A stretch of DNA of 64,000 nucleotides, from positions 12,834,001 to 12,898,000 of the forward strand of contig NC_058153.1 in the NCBI RefSeq assembly GCF_011075055.1. The letters run 5' to 3'. The notes under the pieces are model-generated. The model did not search any database. It was given only the letters and a program-made list of their open reading frames with translations, and was not told the origin of the DNA. The stretch is from Mangifera indica (taxonomy: Eukaryota > Streptophyta > Magnoliopsida > Sapindales > Anacardiaceae). Shown here piece by piece: positions 12,157 to 25,042 of this stretch; positions within the stretch are counted from its first letter, which is position 1, and every line of letters starts with the position of its first letter. The position numbers were made by a program, and so were the translations under genes.

Positions 12157-15100
12157 ATTTTTCTTTTTTCATTCAACTTATAGCTTTTTGGCCGTCTGTG
12201 TAGTCAAAAAATTCTTATGCTAAAATTTCCCTATCTTTTTGAATTGAAGTCTAAGAGATTGTATAGTTATAGCATTGGGTATATGATACAACATATACTT
12301 CTTGCATATATGCTTTTCAGAAATGAGTAGTGGAAAAATTATTTGCGTTTATGGAGCTTATTGGAATAGACTATCATTTATTATATGTGGTTTCTCGCTT
12401 TTTATATTTTGATCGATATGGAGTGTCTCAAAGGGAAAAAGCTTTACTTTTCAGTGATGAGTTATTCCGGTTAAGGAGGAAATAGTTGTGTTGGGACTGT
12501 TTGAAGTGGATAGTGCCCTCATGTTTAGTTTATCCATTTTGGCAGGAGTGTAAAGCTGGATTGGGAATGCAAGGAGGCCTATAATGGGTTTAAGACTTTC
12601 AGCAAATTTACGGGCTTGGTTATTTCTTGTCGAGTTGTTTCTGGTTGCTGTTTAAATCTGATTGAAAAGGTGTATTTGAACCTAATACGATTACATTCTT
12701 TATACTAATAAAGAATGTAAATTCAGGTATGATTAGCCTGCTTTGCTCTAATGCTTTTGTATTTCCTTTCCTAAGATTGTTTCTGGAGACTGACATAAGG
12801 TCTTTAGATTGATGACCGCTTGCTTGTAACTTCGAAACTGCATGAATGTTGTCAACATCTTCCCAGTTGTAGTACATTCCATCTATTTATGTGCGTTTAT
12901 ATTCTCAATATATCTTTTGTCAATTTCTTCGAGGTTTTATATGTGAGTGTCGATTTGTGATTGTTTGTTTAGTTTGAGGCTGGACTATATAAACATATTC
13001 TTAGTCAATACAGGAAGGCTGACTGAATGCTAAGTTCCATGCCCAACATCCCATATGCTGTGTTTGGAAAGAAACTTGTTTAGATTTTTATTGCTTTTTC
13101 ATTAATTTTTGCTCGCTTGGGATTGTTTGACTTAATTAAGAGGCAGAGTCTTCCTTGTGTCGGGTGGACCATGTCATTTACATCAAGTCAATGAAATTCC
13201 ACCTTGTAGATAGTTTTAAATTCTCTAATGATGTTAATAATTAGAATAGTGTAAAGAGAAAATAATTCTTATGTGGCATGTATTTAATGGCTTAGGCACA
13301 TGGATGATGTGGTGCCCCCAATGCATAGAAAATTTAACCTTGCTGTATAGTGGTAATCTGAATTTTGTAAGAGGTTACCCAAATTCAAGAAGTGGCGGAT
13401 TTGAAAAATGGATGATCGCTTATTTGTATGGTCAAACATAGCAGGTACAACCTGTGGACTGGAGTGATCCACTGCAGTGCAGTTACGACTTGTTGTAGAA
13501 ATATGATGAGCAAATACATGTGTTAAGTATCTGCTGGCTAGGGTTTGTATATAAAAGTTGTTATAAAAAGTATGTGAAAAAATAGAGTGTGCTGCCACAA
13601 ATTAGAGGCTAAGAATAAGAGCTCAAACAGAGAGAACGAAGAAATATCTTCTTCATCTTGTAATCTTTTTCATTTATAGTGGAATTTTTCTCCATCATCT
13701 ACCTGAGGCGTTTACCATATTTAATTTTTCATGTAAATACTTGTGTTTTGATGTTGAGTATTTGTGCATTTATGTTGTTTGTTTTCTTTGGAATCCAAGA
13801 CATTCCCGGATGCTGAAGTTCTTAAGTGTCATTGATTAGTTGATTGGAGAGTTTATTGGAACCTTTTTATTGCAGCATTAACAGAGAATAGTAGAAGAGA
13901 CTACACAATGCATTGCTGAGAATTTTTCATAGGCCTACTGACAGGATTTATATTAGACCACAAAATCATTTTTTGTGCTTATTTTTGTTGATTGTATTAC
14001 TTATCTTATAATCTGATTCTGTTGCTATTAGATTAGAATAAGATTGTGATAATCTCTTGTGCATTCTGATCAAATTTCCTATTCTTGGAAGAAAATTCAG
14101 TCCCTTTTCTTTGATCATCGAGGTTAGGTTGAATTATATTTTGTTCATGTAAATTTATCTTACAAGCGTTGACTCGAATCCATGTTTGGCTTAAACTAGC
14201 TGAAACTCTAGCTCAATTGCTCAGCTCGAGTTCGAGGGTTTGTCGATGATTCTTTACCAAAGCTCTTCTTCTACAGTGATTTTTTATTTTTCTTCTCCAA
14301 TGACTTGTCGTCTTTTTTAATGTCATTGTTTACCATTCGAGTTGGCTTAAGCTTTAATTTGAACCGATCATTTCTAATTCAAGCCAAACTCAAAATAACC
14401 TGTTTTCAAGTTGGATTCTGCTTGAATTCACCACTGTTCAGTATTCCCTGTGTTTTCAGAATCCTGAAATGTTCCATCATTATTCCAGGTATTCATCCTG
14501 CTCCTGCTCCTTATCCCATCATCCACATCACACACCCATTAAAAAAATACGTTGAAAGAACAAAACATTAAACTATGGAATATACATTCATTAGATATTA
14601 AACTTTGGAATATTCATACATTAGGCTGTCAATAAGTATGGGCAAAAACTGTATTTTCAGTTCAGAGAATTTGACAGTCTGAGTGAGCCTTGATGGTTGC
14701 TCTGCTGTGCTGTGCTGTGTTCTGTGGCCTTGACATTAAGTAGTGGACTGCATGTCTTTGAAGGTGTGAACATATTTATTATATTTCTTATCATCCGCAA
14801 GATCTTTCTTCAAAGATTAAGCATCTGTCTATCTAAGTTTACAAGACTTATTAGTGCTCCCATCTTGTCCTGAATTTGATAAGAAACAACAACCTAAAGG
14901 TTCAATAAGATAATCCAGCTTGTTGAAAGTCTTCATATGCTTCCCTCCAATCACTGTATGTATGCATTATAGACATTTTTACCTATAGTGGTTCGATCAT
15001 AACTGTCACTAGCTGATCGATATATAAAATTATATACACTTATAATAAGTAACAATTTAGGTACTAATAATGATATGTTATTCTATGATTAAATATTATT

Positions 15101-15785
15101 TTATCTTTAATTCAAATTGATATTTAATATATACCTATTGTCTATCCAATTAGATTAAATATGTGGAACATGCATACTTATGTGGTGGGAATTGACTAGA
15201 TGAACTTTATGGGAACAAAGGAATATAATTGTACGGAGGGTTTGATTTAATTCATATTGAGCTAAACAAGAGTTAATTTGAGATTACTCTAAATCTAAAA
15301 CAGTTAGTTCAAATTTAACAAGTTTGCTCTTTAATTCATTTGAAAATAATTTTATTTTAAATTTGATTCGAATTGATTCAAATTTAAATATATAAATCAA
15401 TTTGAATTTAACTCATCTATGAAATTGAATATTTTACTCATTCGATCTGAGTTTGAATTTGAATCTTACCTTACATAATGCATTTAAACAAAATTCCATT
15501 GTAATTATTACTTTTTTGGTCAGAAGATATAAAGCTCATCTAATTGTCCTATCTCCTTGTTGGCTACCACTTTGTCATCAATTTTTCTTAGTCAAATATA
15601 TCTTCCCGAATCAAAGTGTTAATTGACCTAACAATTATATCATCAACAACTTACTCAACACCATTAATTATTTATCTATGACAAACTTTATATTATTCCC
15701 TTTTGCATCCGACAACAAAGTAACAATCAATCAAGTAACACTTAATTAATTACTATTCAATCGTCATCGGTGAAGTCGATATTAT
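12157..15785. other. intergenic region between COA6-like and a MULE, no gene recognised
   Basis: About 3.6 kb. The first 1.5 kb is less AT-rich and may include the COA6 3' UTR. Open frames at 12620-12877 (-), 13284-13598 (-) and 14305-14571 (+) have no recognisable domain, no matched splice partners and no codon bias I trust. Around 14700 there is a short 'ctgtgctgtgctgtg' repeat. From 15010 on the DNA becomes AT-rich, with palindromic MITE remnants (15010-15140) and 'ttcaaatttaa' type filler (15240-15460). Confidence 0.5.
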
Positions 15786-15794
15786 TTATTTAAA

Positions 15795-16722
15795 GGTCAA
15801 ACGACTATTTCCCACCCAAGGTTTGATGTTTTCTCAAGTTTTCACCCTTTAACTATAGAAACACCAAACACCCATCCATGACCGGTTAGATTTAACAAAA
15901 TCCTAACGGTGATAAGGGTAAAATCATCATTTTTACTATAATATTAAAAATAAACTAAAATAGAATCTAATTTTATCCCCTTAAACTTTAAAAACTAAAA
16001 TTTTTCTCCAGCCTAAGTTTTAAAAAATGGCAGTTTCACCCTAGAGTTTGATTTTGAAATCTCCGGCAATTGTTCCAGCTCCATTGCCGACGGCCTCTCC
16101 TTCCCGAAGCAGCCTCTCCTTCAGGGGAATGTTTTCCTCCCATTTGGAGGCTTGATCGGCTTCGTCTTCGCTTTGGGAGACGAAGTTCTTCGTCTCCCCA
16201 AACGAAGACGAAGTCGTCGTCTTCGTCTAGGAAGACGATCGTCTTCCCAAAGGTCTTCTTCTGGGAAGACGATCGTCTTCTCAGACGAAGACGACGGCTT
16301 CGTCTTCGTCTGGGGAGACGAAGAACTTCGTCTTCGTCTGGGGAGACGAAGAACTTCGTCTTCCCCGACGAAGTTCTTCGTCTCCTAAGATATCTCCAAC
16401 GCCGATCGAGCCTCCAAATGGGAGAAAAGCATTCGTCGGAAGGAGAGGCTGCTTCGGGAGGGAGAGGTCATCGGCAATGGAGCCGGAACAGTCGTCGGAG
16501 ATTTCAAAACCAAACCCTAGGGTGAAACTGCCATTTTTTAAAACATACGCTGAGGAAAAATTTTTAGTTTTTAAAGTTTATAGGGTAAAAAGAGATAAAA
16601 ATTTTAGGCGTTAGGGTTTTGTTAAATCTAACCGGCTATGGGTGGGTATTTGATGTTTCCATAATTAAAGAAGGGACTTTTGAGAAAACATCAAAGCTTG
16701 GGTGGGAAATAGTCGTTTGGCC
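15795..16722. mobile_element. nonautonomous foldback Mutator-like element with exact 9-bp target duplication
   Basis: The element starts GGTCAAACGACTATTTCCCA and ends with the complement of GGCCAAACGACTATTTCCCA. It is flanked by identical 9-bp direct repeats TTATTTAAA (15786-15794 and 16723-16731), the signature target-site length of Mutator elements. The two arms stay complementary for roughly 370 bp each. For example, CTCCATTGCCGACG at about 16079 pairs with CATCGGCAATGGAG at about 16469, and CCTCCCATTTGGAGGC with GCCTCCAAATGGGAG. They enclose a GC-rich centre built of GAAGACGA/TCGTCTTC repeats (about 16160-16385). The whole unit can fold into one long hairpin. Open frames at 16070-16525 and 16152-16388 translate these repeats (R/S/L runs) and are not genes. 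Confidence 0.9.
16160..16385. repeat. GC-rich GAAGACGA/TCGTCTTC repeat core of the foldback MULE
   Basis: A block of interleaved direct and inverted copies of TCGTCTTCGTCT, GGAAGACGATCGTCTTCC and GGGGAGACGAAGAACTTCGTC. Several are perfect palindromes, so this core forms many small hairpins. It is far more GC-rich than anything around it. Confidence 0.85.
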
Positions 16723-16731
16723 TTATTTAAA

Positions 16732-18345
16732 TTGAAGGATGAAATGACTTAATCTAAAAATATTTAATCTAATAAATATATTAATAAATTAATTTTTAAA
16801 TTTTAATTATATTATGTCAATGTGATCGGTTTATTCAGACAATAAAATAGCTTTTTCACTATGTTAAAAGCATAGCTTTAGTCCAAAAATAGTTAAACAT
16901 ACATTTAGAATATTTGTAAAGAGTAATATTATATATACTTATAATGAATATTAATTTAAATATTAATATTTATGTGTTATTATATAATTAGATATTAATT
17001 TATTTTTAATGAAAATTCATCTAATTATATATTGATTAATTGGATAGCTAGAGATAATCTATAATCTCATTTAATGATGCTGATGTGATTATTTTGACAC
17101 ATGATATTTGTCACATCACTGTCACATTAATATGTGTGCTATGCATATGAGATTATGGTATTATAATTGATATCTAAATTGATATTTATTATAATTTAAT
17201 ATAGTTTTCTTGCTTGGAAAATGGTGACCTAGGATCCTTGTTTGTTTATAAAATATAATCTTGAAGCTTAATTTTCTTGTAAGATAAGATTTTAATTTTA
17301 TGGGTATATAACAATATAAAAAATATAACATATGATTTTATAATTATTTAAGGCTATGATGGAAATGTGTTCAAATTGGTGTTCAATATGAAGAGGAGTG
17401 ATTTGACTCCCAACTACCTAGTTGCATTTCAACATTGCCCAAATGGTCAATTTATTGACATCACATCACACTAACTTAAAAATTAAATATTAAATTAACT
17501 TATTAATTTCAAGTGTATTAATAATATTCGAACTGGTAAATAGAGACGAATTCGATTCACATCAAACTTGTATAAGATTTAATTTAAGATCAATTAAAAT
17601 TTAAAAAAGCTAACTTAAAATCAGTAAATTAAAGTTTAAATTTAATTAAAAAATAATTTAATTTTGATTTTATTTAAATCAATTCAAATTCAACCCGTTT
17701 TTATGAAAAATCAGCTCAATCGAACTTTATTGTTTGGTCCAAGCTCAAACATTTTGGATCGAGTTTAACTTTATTTAAATTTGATATATAAAAAACTTAT
17801 TTTTAATATTAAAAAATTATAAAATTTTACGTAAAATTATAATATTGAAAATATATAGGGATTAGTGACTATCACAAACAAGACAAAAAAATATCAATTC
17901 CAAAAACACTAATTTTGACTTAAAAATAAGTTGTTCAATTGTTATCCAGAATAATTTTTAAATAATATTTTATTTTAATTTAAAAAAAGGTAGAAAGTAA
18001 TAAAACGACACGTCGTTGACTTGAATCTAATCCACTGACAGAAAATAATGTAGACAAAGCACGAAGTACTTTTCATAATTATGTTATAATTATTAACTCT
18101 AATAATTATTAATTATCATAATAATTTAATATTATCATCATCACAAGAGAAAATAAAATATATAAAGAAAAAAGACAGGTCCCAATTTAGAAATTAAAAA
18201 TTAAAAAAGATAATACTCGTTCTTGGATTTGTTAGCTTTTAGCCACAAAGTCTACACAAATACGACGTCGTGATAACGTTAATTAAAGGTCGTCTTATTT
18301 TCGTAGACTTTGGGAAGCCTCAATCGAAAGTCAGTTTCGCCGTTA
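16732..18345. other. AT-rich spacer between the MULE and the bHLH gene
   Basis: No gene seen. It contains palindromic MITE remnants near 16920-17040 and 17150-17200 and worn 'ttcaaattcaacc' type sequence at 17540-17780. The last 300 bp includes a TACGACGTCGTG motif at about 18260. This is downstream of the bHLH stop and may hold its 3' UTR and polyadenylation signals. Confidence 0.5.
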
Positions 18346-21300
18346 TCATGGTTTGGAAACGGAGGCAGCGTCTTTCACGGAGGCGTCGGCTGCACCATTA
18401 GCCACGGTAGCAGACTGGACGGTTAAAACAGACATGCTAGGAGAGGAAGGTCCTTCACCGTTGGACTGGAGTAAGGGATTATTGTTGGGACCCAGATTGT
18501 TGATCATAGGGCTCCTGTTGTGACACGTGGCCGTTGAGATCGCAGTGGCAAGTGAGATAGGCATGAGGCAAAGGCCTTTGCCTTGTAAGTACTGCATGGC
18601 GGAGCCCATATCCTCTTCCATCAGCTTGGCCACCTGGTGTTCCGTCACCGTTAAACTGTCGTTAGATGACGCTGTTTGGTTACCATTAGGATTACGTGTA
18701 CTGTGGGAGCCACCTGTACCGTTGGCATTCGCTTGGATACAGTCACCACCTCCTGCTCCTCCTCCCTGAAAGTAAAATAAGTGTAAAATATCATTTTAAT
18801 CCTTCTACATTAATAATTTTCCACAAGAATCCTTCACACTATTAAAAAGACATTTCACAAAACATCATTTCCAAATGAACAAAAAATTTGATTATATCAC
18901 ACCACATAACATTCTATAATAAATATAACATTGTCAAATTCTATCACATGATTACTTTATAATAAAATTAAATAATTATTTATCTAAAAATTAATAAAAC
19001 TAATAAAATATTTTTAAAAAAATTTATAAAATCGAATCTTTATCATACATATATGTTTGATGATTATGTTTCTATATCTTAAAATTTACCCATACAAAGT
19101 TTTCTATTTAAATATTTCGATTAGCTCAAACTCCACATAGTTAGTTGTTTGAAAGTAGCTTGGATAGAATTCAAACCTAATAATAACCTATAAAATAAGC
19201 ATTTACGTAAAACAGTTTTCTGAGAGTCGCTAGGGGTTGAAAAATAATATTAAAGACCGTGTTGGAAGAAGTAGATAGAATCAATTGGACTTTGATGAAA
19301 TCTAGGGTTGAGTGGTAATGTACCAAAAAACAATAAAAACAAAAAGTGAGTAGTAAGAGAAAAAGGGTGAGAGAGAAAGGGAGGAATCTGGAAAAGTAAG
19401 CACGCGTGCTACTTTGGGGAGTTGTCGTTTTGTGGTGATTGTGCTTGAGTTTTGATTTCATTGCGGTTTGGTGAGTGGGTGAGTGGGAGTGGGTGGAGGG
19501 TTGGGTTGGGTTTGGTTAAGTCATTTGGAGAAAAAAGTGAAACTTTGATTCAATGCTTACGTTTTGCATATGTATTTCATTCATTTCCGTGGATGAGTGG
19601 GTTTAAACCGAATCAAAACAAGCGTTGAACTCAAATTTGAGTTGAATTTAGAATGATAAAAGTTTAAATTAACTCAAATGATAAACAATAATATTAGATA
19701 AAACCATAAATTACTACAAAATAAGAAAAAAAAATTATTAAAAAAAGGTTTTAATAAAATTCGTCGCTAAGTTCTCAAACTCAAGTTTATTGAATGTTTT
19801 ATTGTATTTCTCTAATGTCAGTTTAAACTTAGCTTAACTTCAGTATAATTAGTTTAAAATCGAATTTGACTCCATCAAATTGAACTAAATTTGACTTAGT
19901 TTGTTATAATTTAACTTCGACCTAAACTCGAACAGCTCAGATAGAATCCTTTTTTCTTAGTACCATGGTTTCTTTTGTGGTAAGTCTATGAGAACAGCCA
20001 TTTACTCGAGAATAAAACTCACCCACCTCACAACCCTTAGAGATTACCTATTTACTTGAAAAAATAATACTACCCATATCAAATTTCAGTCAATATTGTC
20101 TATGAATCTCTCGAAGTTGCTTCATTAGTTATAGCTAGAACTTATAAGCCACTGAATTCCATAATCTATGGGGAGATTCGAATCATAAACGCTATGTAAC
20201 TGACAAATGGGTAATTCTGTGGAGTGATTTTGATTCCTTACCTCAGAGGAAATATCAGCAACAAGGGGAGCTACAGCAGCAGCACCGCCCAATCGGCTCA
20301 TGCTCAGAACCTGTTTGTTGCACAATAAAGAAGAGATATTTTTAGTTATAGAAAGATTAAAAAATCCTATCTCCATGACAATGTCAACCAAAATGGAATC
20401 AATTAAATATAAATAAGTCTGTCACAGAATAAAAAAGATACCCAGAACCAGAGGAGTTCCCAAAAAAAAAAAAATTAAGAAGAAATTAAGAACCTTCACT
20501 TGCAGCTGTAGGAACTTCACATAGTCAATGATCTCATCTAGCATTGAAGCCTTGTCTGTCTGTCAGTCACAATTATTACCCGATTCAACTCAGCATGTAA
20601 TTATAATTAATTCACAGTAATTGATTAATTAATGATTAATTACCTTGTTGGCATTTGGTACGAGTTCTTGTAGAGCCTTCATTCTCTCTGCAATCCTTTC
20701 TCTGCGTAACTGCAACATTGAAGATTAAACAGTTTAACCCAGACGGGTGAAAAAGCTGAAGGGACTATAATATGAGAAATTATAACTTGTGTACCCTTTC
20801 AGCTATACTATGAGGGTCAGTGGCTTGACCTCTCCGAGCCCTGACCCTTTGTCTTGGCTGGACCGGCGTGTTTCCTCCGGTTGACCCAGTGGCCTGAACC
20901 TGAGGCTGAGTCTGAGTCTGAGCCTGAGCCTGGTTCATCACCTGCGTTGTTGCCCCATAACTTTGTGCCTGCATCGTCATCTCCAATTCGTCAGCAAAAT
21001 AATCCAGTTTCTGAAAACAGAAACTCAAAAACAAAAAACAAAACGTGCCTGAGGATGATGAAAATGTTGAGCTTGCTGGTTCGAACCCTGACCCCCTCCA
21101 TGCAAAGATCCGGAAAACCCATTAAACATTGCCTGCACTGAACCCTCCCCTCCCTGGAAAAGATCAAAAACAAGAATGTTTCAGACTTAAAATTAAAACC
21201 CTAAACCTGAAAGAAGAGTTCATAGTTAACGTGGGCTAAATTGTGAACCTGATGACTGGTAGGAGACTTAAAGGAAGACGCATCAACGATGTCGTTTTCG

Positions 21301-21773
21301 CCACCATTTCCAAGGGATAACGGCATCCCCATGCCGGTTCTAGCGCCCATCATCATCTGTTGCTGCAACATCAACTTAGCGGCGGCCGCGGCAGCAGCCG
21401 GTGAAACGTTAACTCCGGCGGAACCACCACTGATCTGGTGTTGCCTCATCTTGGAAGCTAAAAGCAGAGAGTCATCGAACTGGAAGCCAACATTCTCGTG
21501 GGTCGACGGCGCCGTTTCGTCGGAGGCCGAATTGGAGTCAATGTTGAGTTTCCCAGAAGCAGAAGCGCCAAGGTCAACCCAGGGGGACTTCAGCTCGGAA
21601 CTCCACGAACAGGAAGGATTAATAGAAGATAACATTTGTTCGAGGAAATCATCTTGAGAAGAAGGATCAAAGGGAGGGTTTTGATGATGGATCTGTTGGT
21701 GGTGGTTTTGTTGATGATCGAAGTGTGAATTCATTCCTTGCATTTCTCCACTGCAAGGCTGCTGCATCTTCAT
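18346..21773 (-). CDS. bHLH transcription factor, bHLH66/69/82 (LRL) type
   Basis: Seven exons on the minus strand: 21249-21773, 21049-21153, 20795-20968, 20644-20709, 20494-20559, 20242-20310 and 18346-18765. All are in phase 0 and give 474 residues. The N-terminus is Q/H-rich, with an alanine run in exon 1. The basic region [20 protein letters not shown] (about 253-272) has the E-box contact set H263, E267 and R271. The helix-loop-helix continues through exons 4-5, followed by the clade mark [20 protein letters not shown] in exon 6. The C-terminal exon carries [20 protein letters not shown], typical of the LRL group. LRL proteins are nuclear and, in Arabidopsis and Lotus, promote root-hair development downstream of auxin and RSL factors. 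Intron 2 appears to be GC-AG; intron 6 is about 1.5 kb. An upstream Met is not available, and [13 protein letters not shown] fits the family start. Confidence 0.95.
18766..20241 (-). other. large intron 6 of the bHLH gene
   Basis: AT-rich intron DNA with no second gene. It includes a G/T-rich stretch at about 19465-19520 (plus strand 'gtgagtgggtgagtgggagtgg' like). The minus-strand open frame at 19177-19461 has a hydrophobic run but no support. The region 19600-19940 resembles worn hAT-type MITE filler. Confidence 0.6.
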
Positions 21774-22297
21774 AAGTAATACAACAAGCGGAAGGTCCTA
21801 GTTTTACATACAAAAGGCAAAACAGAGAAAGTGCTTTTGGTGTTTCTGTTTTTTGTGGTGGTTTTGAGTTTACAGGGTTTGAATGGGGGTTAAATAGAAA
21901 GTGTATTCCGCTACGGGTTGACAGGATTTGCAGAGTAAGCGCGTTGTTTTACTTTTTTCTCCGATACGTGGTTTAAAATTTTATCTAATTTTTTAAATTT
22001 AAATTTTTTAGATATTATATTTTGTTTGTTAATAAAATTTCTCTCCTACAAATTCAGGTTATTTGGTAAGATAGTAATATAAAGAGAAAGTTTGGATAAA
22101 TAACAACCAAAAAAAAGAGTTTGCGTCTATAGTTATGATATTAAAGGCTTGATTTTAAATAGAAAATTTCAAGATAATTGTTGGGTTTTAGATTTTGTCA
22201 CATAATCGTAAGATAAAATAAGTGTAATCCAAGCGTGGGTGAGATATGCATTTTTCGTTTGTGTGTTACAAAAAAACAAGCATTAATTAATTTAAAG
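21774..22297. promoter_or_regulatory. 5' UTR and promoter of the bHLH gene
   Basis: Immediately upstream of the bHLH ATG. It includes a purine/pyrimidine-biased leader (about 21780-21890). The region to about 22110 is duplicated, with drift, at about 28835-29170. The retained similarity marks the likely extent of the ancestral promoter-containing segment. No TATA box can be assigned firmly. Confidence 0.5.
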
Positions 22298-22732
22298 TAG
22301 GGGTGGATACAAACCACAATGTGCTCAAACATATCTTAACTTGATTTTGGGTTGAATAAAATTAATTCAATTTGAATTTATTGAGTCAAAATTAGGATTG
22401 ATTTGAGTTTGAATTGAATAAAAATAATTCAATTCGAGTTTATAGTTCAAATCTATAACTCTGATTTATTATTTAGATTCATAATTCAAATTTATGATTC
22501 ATTAACAAAATAACATCATTTCAACAGTTAGTTAACATAAGTTGAATCAAGCCACCGGTTAAATTTAAATTAATTCAAACTATCCACCCAACTCGCAAGT
22601 CAAACTATCTCTAACTCAAATTCAGTTTGATTTTAAAAACGAATCAAACCCCTTGACTCAAACACAACTCAAATTTGAGTCTAACCGAGCCCACTTTCGG
22701 GTCCAAGCCAGCTTGGTTCAAAGCTAACCCTA
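22298..22732. mobile_element. worn hAT-type MITE
   Basis: It begins TAGGGGTGGATAC and ends GCTAACCCTA, so the termini are inverted copies. The interior is 'ttcaatttgaattta' filler. Flanks ATTTAAAG and ATTGAAAA match at 6 of 8, compatible with an eroded 8-bp target duplication. It belongs with the other TAGGG..CCCTA elements in the window. Confidence 0.5.
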
Positions 22733-24054
22733 ATTGAAAAGTTACTTCATAAATAAGATTACAAATAGAGTTGATATGGAAAGAAGATGTTGTTTTCTAT
22801 TGTAGGCAAATGACATGGAGAAGATGTGAACTAGCAAAGTGTTCTGGTTGAACGATATTTGTCATTTAATCGAGACATGGGTTATCGTTTTTGCTAATGA
22901 TCCTAAAATTGTATCATATCTTCATTGTATTATCAACCTATAAATGGTGTGACATTTCCCGGATATATAATTTATTCATGAAATTATTCACAATAAAAGA
23001 GTGTGAATTAATAAAGCAAACAATCACACTTACAGAAATATAAATAATAAAGAAAAAGACACACACGTTTTATCTTATTTTATCAAAAACAAGATTTCAT
23101 CTAATAAAGTTAATATTATTTTAATTTTTTTTGCATCTCTCGTTGTAATAAATTTATTTATCAAAACATTGTTATGTCATCTGTATGAAAAAATATGTTT
23201 ATAAAAAAGGATTTTTATCTTTAAAACAAACTCGACAAAAAATCTTATTCTAGCCTTTTTATCTACTCACCTGGAACCCTAACCAAACAATGTGATTTCT
23301 TATGTGTCGCACCTAATAGATAAAGTGATCCCAATTTTACTACCCAACAAATGAGGTTTGAACATTAGGTATGAAGCATTTTTATTTGGAGATTATCAAG
23401 AGAATTAATTGCATTATTTTCTATGTGTATTGTGACTATGGTTCCCTGGGACCACCATATGCTCTTGTTTAGCTTTCCAATTTCTTAATCCCAATTAAAA
23501 AAAAAAAAAGGGCAGCTTTCCTAATGAGTTTCTTTTGTAATTTAGAATTTAGAGCCCTAATTAATTACAATAAACACCTCATGAAAATTTAATATTAATG
23601 TAACATTAAGTCAAACCATAGTTGGAGATTGTTACAATACTACTTTTATGGTACCCACATCTACCTGCGGGTTTTTATGATTTCGAATTCTAATTTATGT
23701 AATTAGCTTTTAAAGTGTAATTTTCTTAATATTTGCATAATCTGATATCAGAACTATAATAATATCTTACAATTGTAATTTTGTTATATTTGGTTGGGCT
23801 AGCAAACAAGGAGTTATTACATAATTAGTTAATGTAGATAGCAAAACGTGGTGGTATACGTTTCTTAATTGTAATTGTATAGTGTTTGCTTAGGGTTAAC
23901 AGAAAATTAGTCATTGAACTCGGGTCCTTAAACTCAAATCAAACAATATAGTTAGAATTTCAACTAAAGTTTAGATTGGTTGAACTAAATATAGATTCAA
24001 TTTTCAATCAGTTCAATTTGAACCCACCCTTAATCCAATGCCAATTGTTAGAGG
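22733..24054. other. AT-rich intergenic DNA upstream of the bHLH gene
   Basis: No gene seen. The part from about 23800 to 24054, together with 24360-24730, is the older counterpart of about 29200-29720. Both contain 'gatagcaaaacgtggt'-like sequence, then a 'tgtacatgacatatgca'-like and 'ttttgctagcccaagccacga'-like sequence. Confidence 0.5.
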
Positions 24055-24348
24055 TTGGGTTGGACTCAAACTGAGTCCGTTTGAGTTTAAGCTCAAGCTC
24101 GGTTCGAACGAACCTAAAACGATTCAACCTTATACGAGTTCAATCGAGCTCGAGCTATTCGTCAAGTTTTTTAATTAAAAATTTTGATACAAAATGATAT
24201 CGTTTCAATCTATATGTATCAAAACGACATCGTTTTAATAACAAAAAACTAGTTGAATTAAATTCTAGCTGAGTTTGACTTTCATAAACTCGAGTTCAAC
24301 TATATGTAAACTAAATCGAAAATTTGATTCAATTCGAATCTAACCCTA
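24055..24348. mobile_element. hAT-type MITE, TAGGG..CCCTA family
   Basis: About 294 bp. The termini (TTGGGTTGGACTCAAACTGA against the complement of the 3' end, which reads TAGGGTTAGATTCGAATTGA) are inverted copies. The interior holds two AACGATATCGTTT-like palindromes with the spacer seen in the other copies. Flanks GTTAGAGG and GTTGGTGG match at 6 of 8. It is an older copy than the two at 26.6-27.3 kb. Confidence 0.65.
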
Positions 24349-24498
24349 GTTGGTGGCTAGTTTTGAGTTTTAATATTGTGAATTCAATGATAGATCCCTG
24401 GCTTTTGATATGCGCATTAAAATCTTCAAAATGCCTATTTAAGAAATAGTCTATATAATATAAGTGATAGAAAAATCTTTATATTTTTGTTTAAGTAA

Positions 24499-24536
<38 letters not shown>

Positions 24537-25001
24537 GATGTACATGACATATGCACGAATCAATAAAAATCATGGAATATAAGACATAATCTTCTAAATC
24601 CCTACGAATTAAGATTTAGGGAATTGTGCTATGCTTAATTTTTAGTTATTTTTATTCTCATCGAATTTCTTACGCATATTTTGCTAGCCCAAGCCACGAC
24701 GAAGATAATACAATTAATTATTTATAATAATCTTTCTGTTTTCAATTATTGAATATAAATATAATGTATATGAGATCTAAGAAGTTACAAATATGAAATT
24801 CTTTCCAAATCTTGTAGCAATGTTCATTGTATCGAGAGGTATCAATTGGGCTAAACTCAAAGTCCGAGAAAATGACCGAACCAGATATTGTAACATGTAG
24901 GGTTTAACTCATAAGTCTTTCGGATCGGATCATGGATAGTTTGAGCTAAATAATGATATGAGTTTGAGGATCTTAGTTACGATCCACTCATATTTAAAAG
25001 G

Positions 25002-25042
<41 letters not shown>

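Noticed and set aside
13284..14571. Frames of about 90-104 codons downstream of COA6-like
   Set aside because: No domain, no splice support and no bias. They probably occur by chance in less AT-rich DNA.
16070..16525. Open frames of 151 and 78 codons in GC-rich DNA
   Set aside because: They translate the GAAGACGA/TCGTCTTC repeats of the foldback element (R/S/L runs), and both strands are open by repeat structure.
19177..19461. Minus-strand frame of 94 codons with a hydrophobic segment
   Set aside because: It lies inside intron 6 of the bHLH gene and has no splice, homology or codon support.
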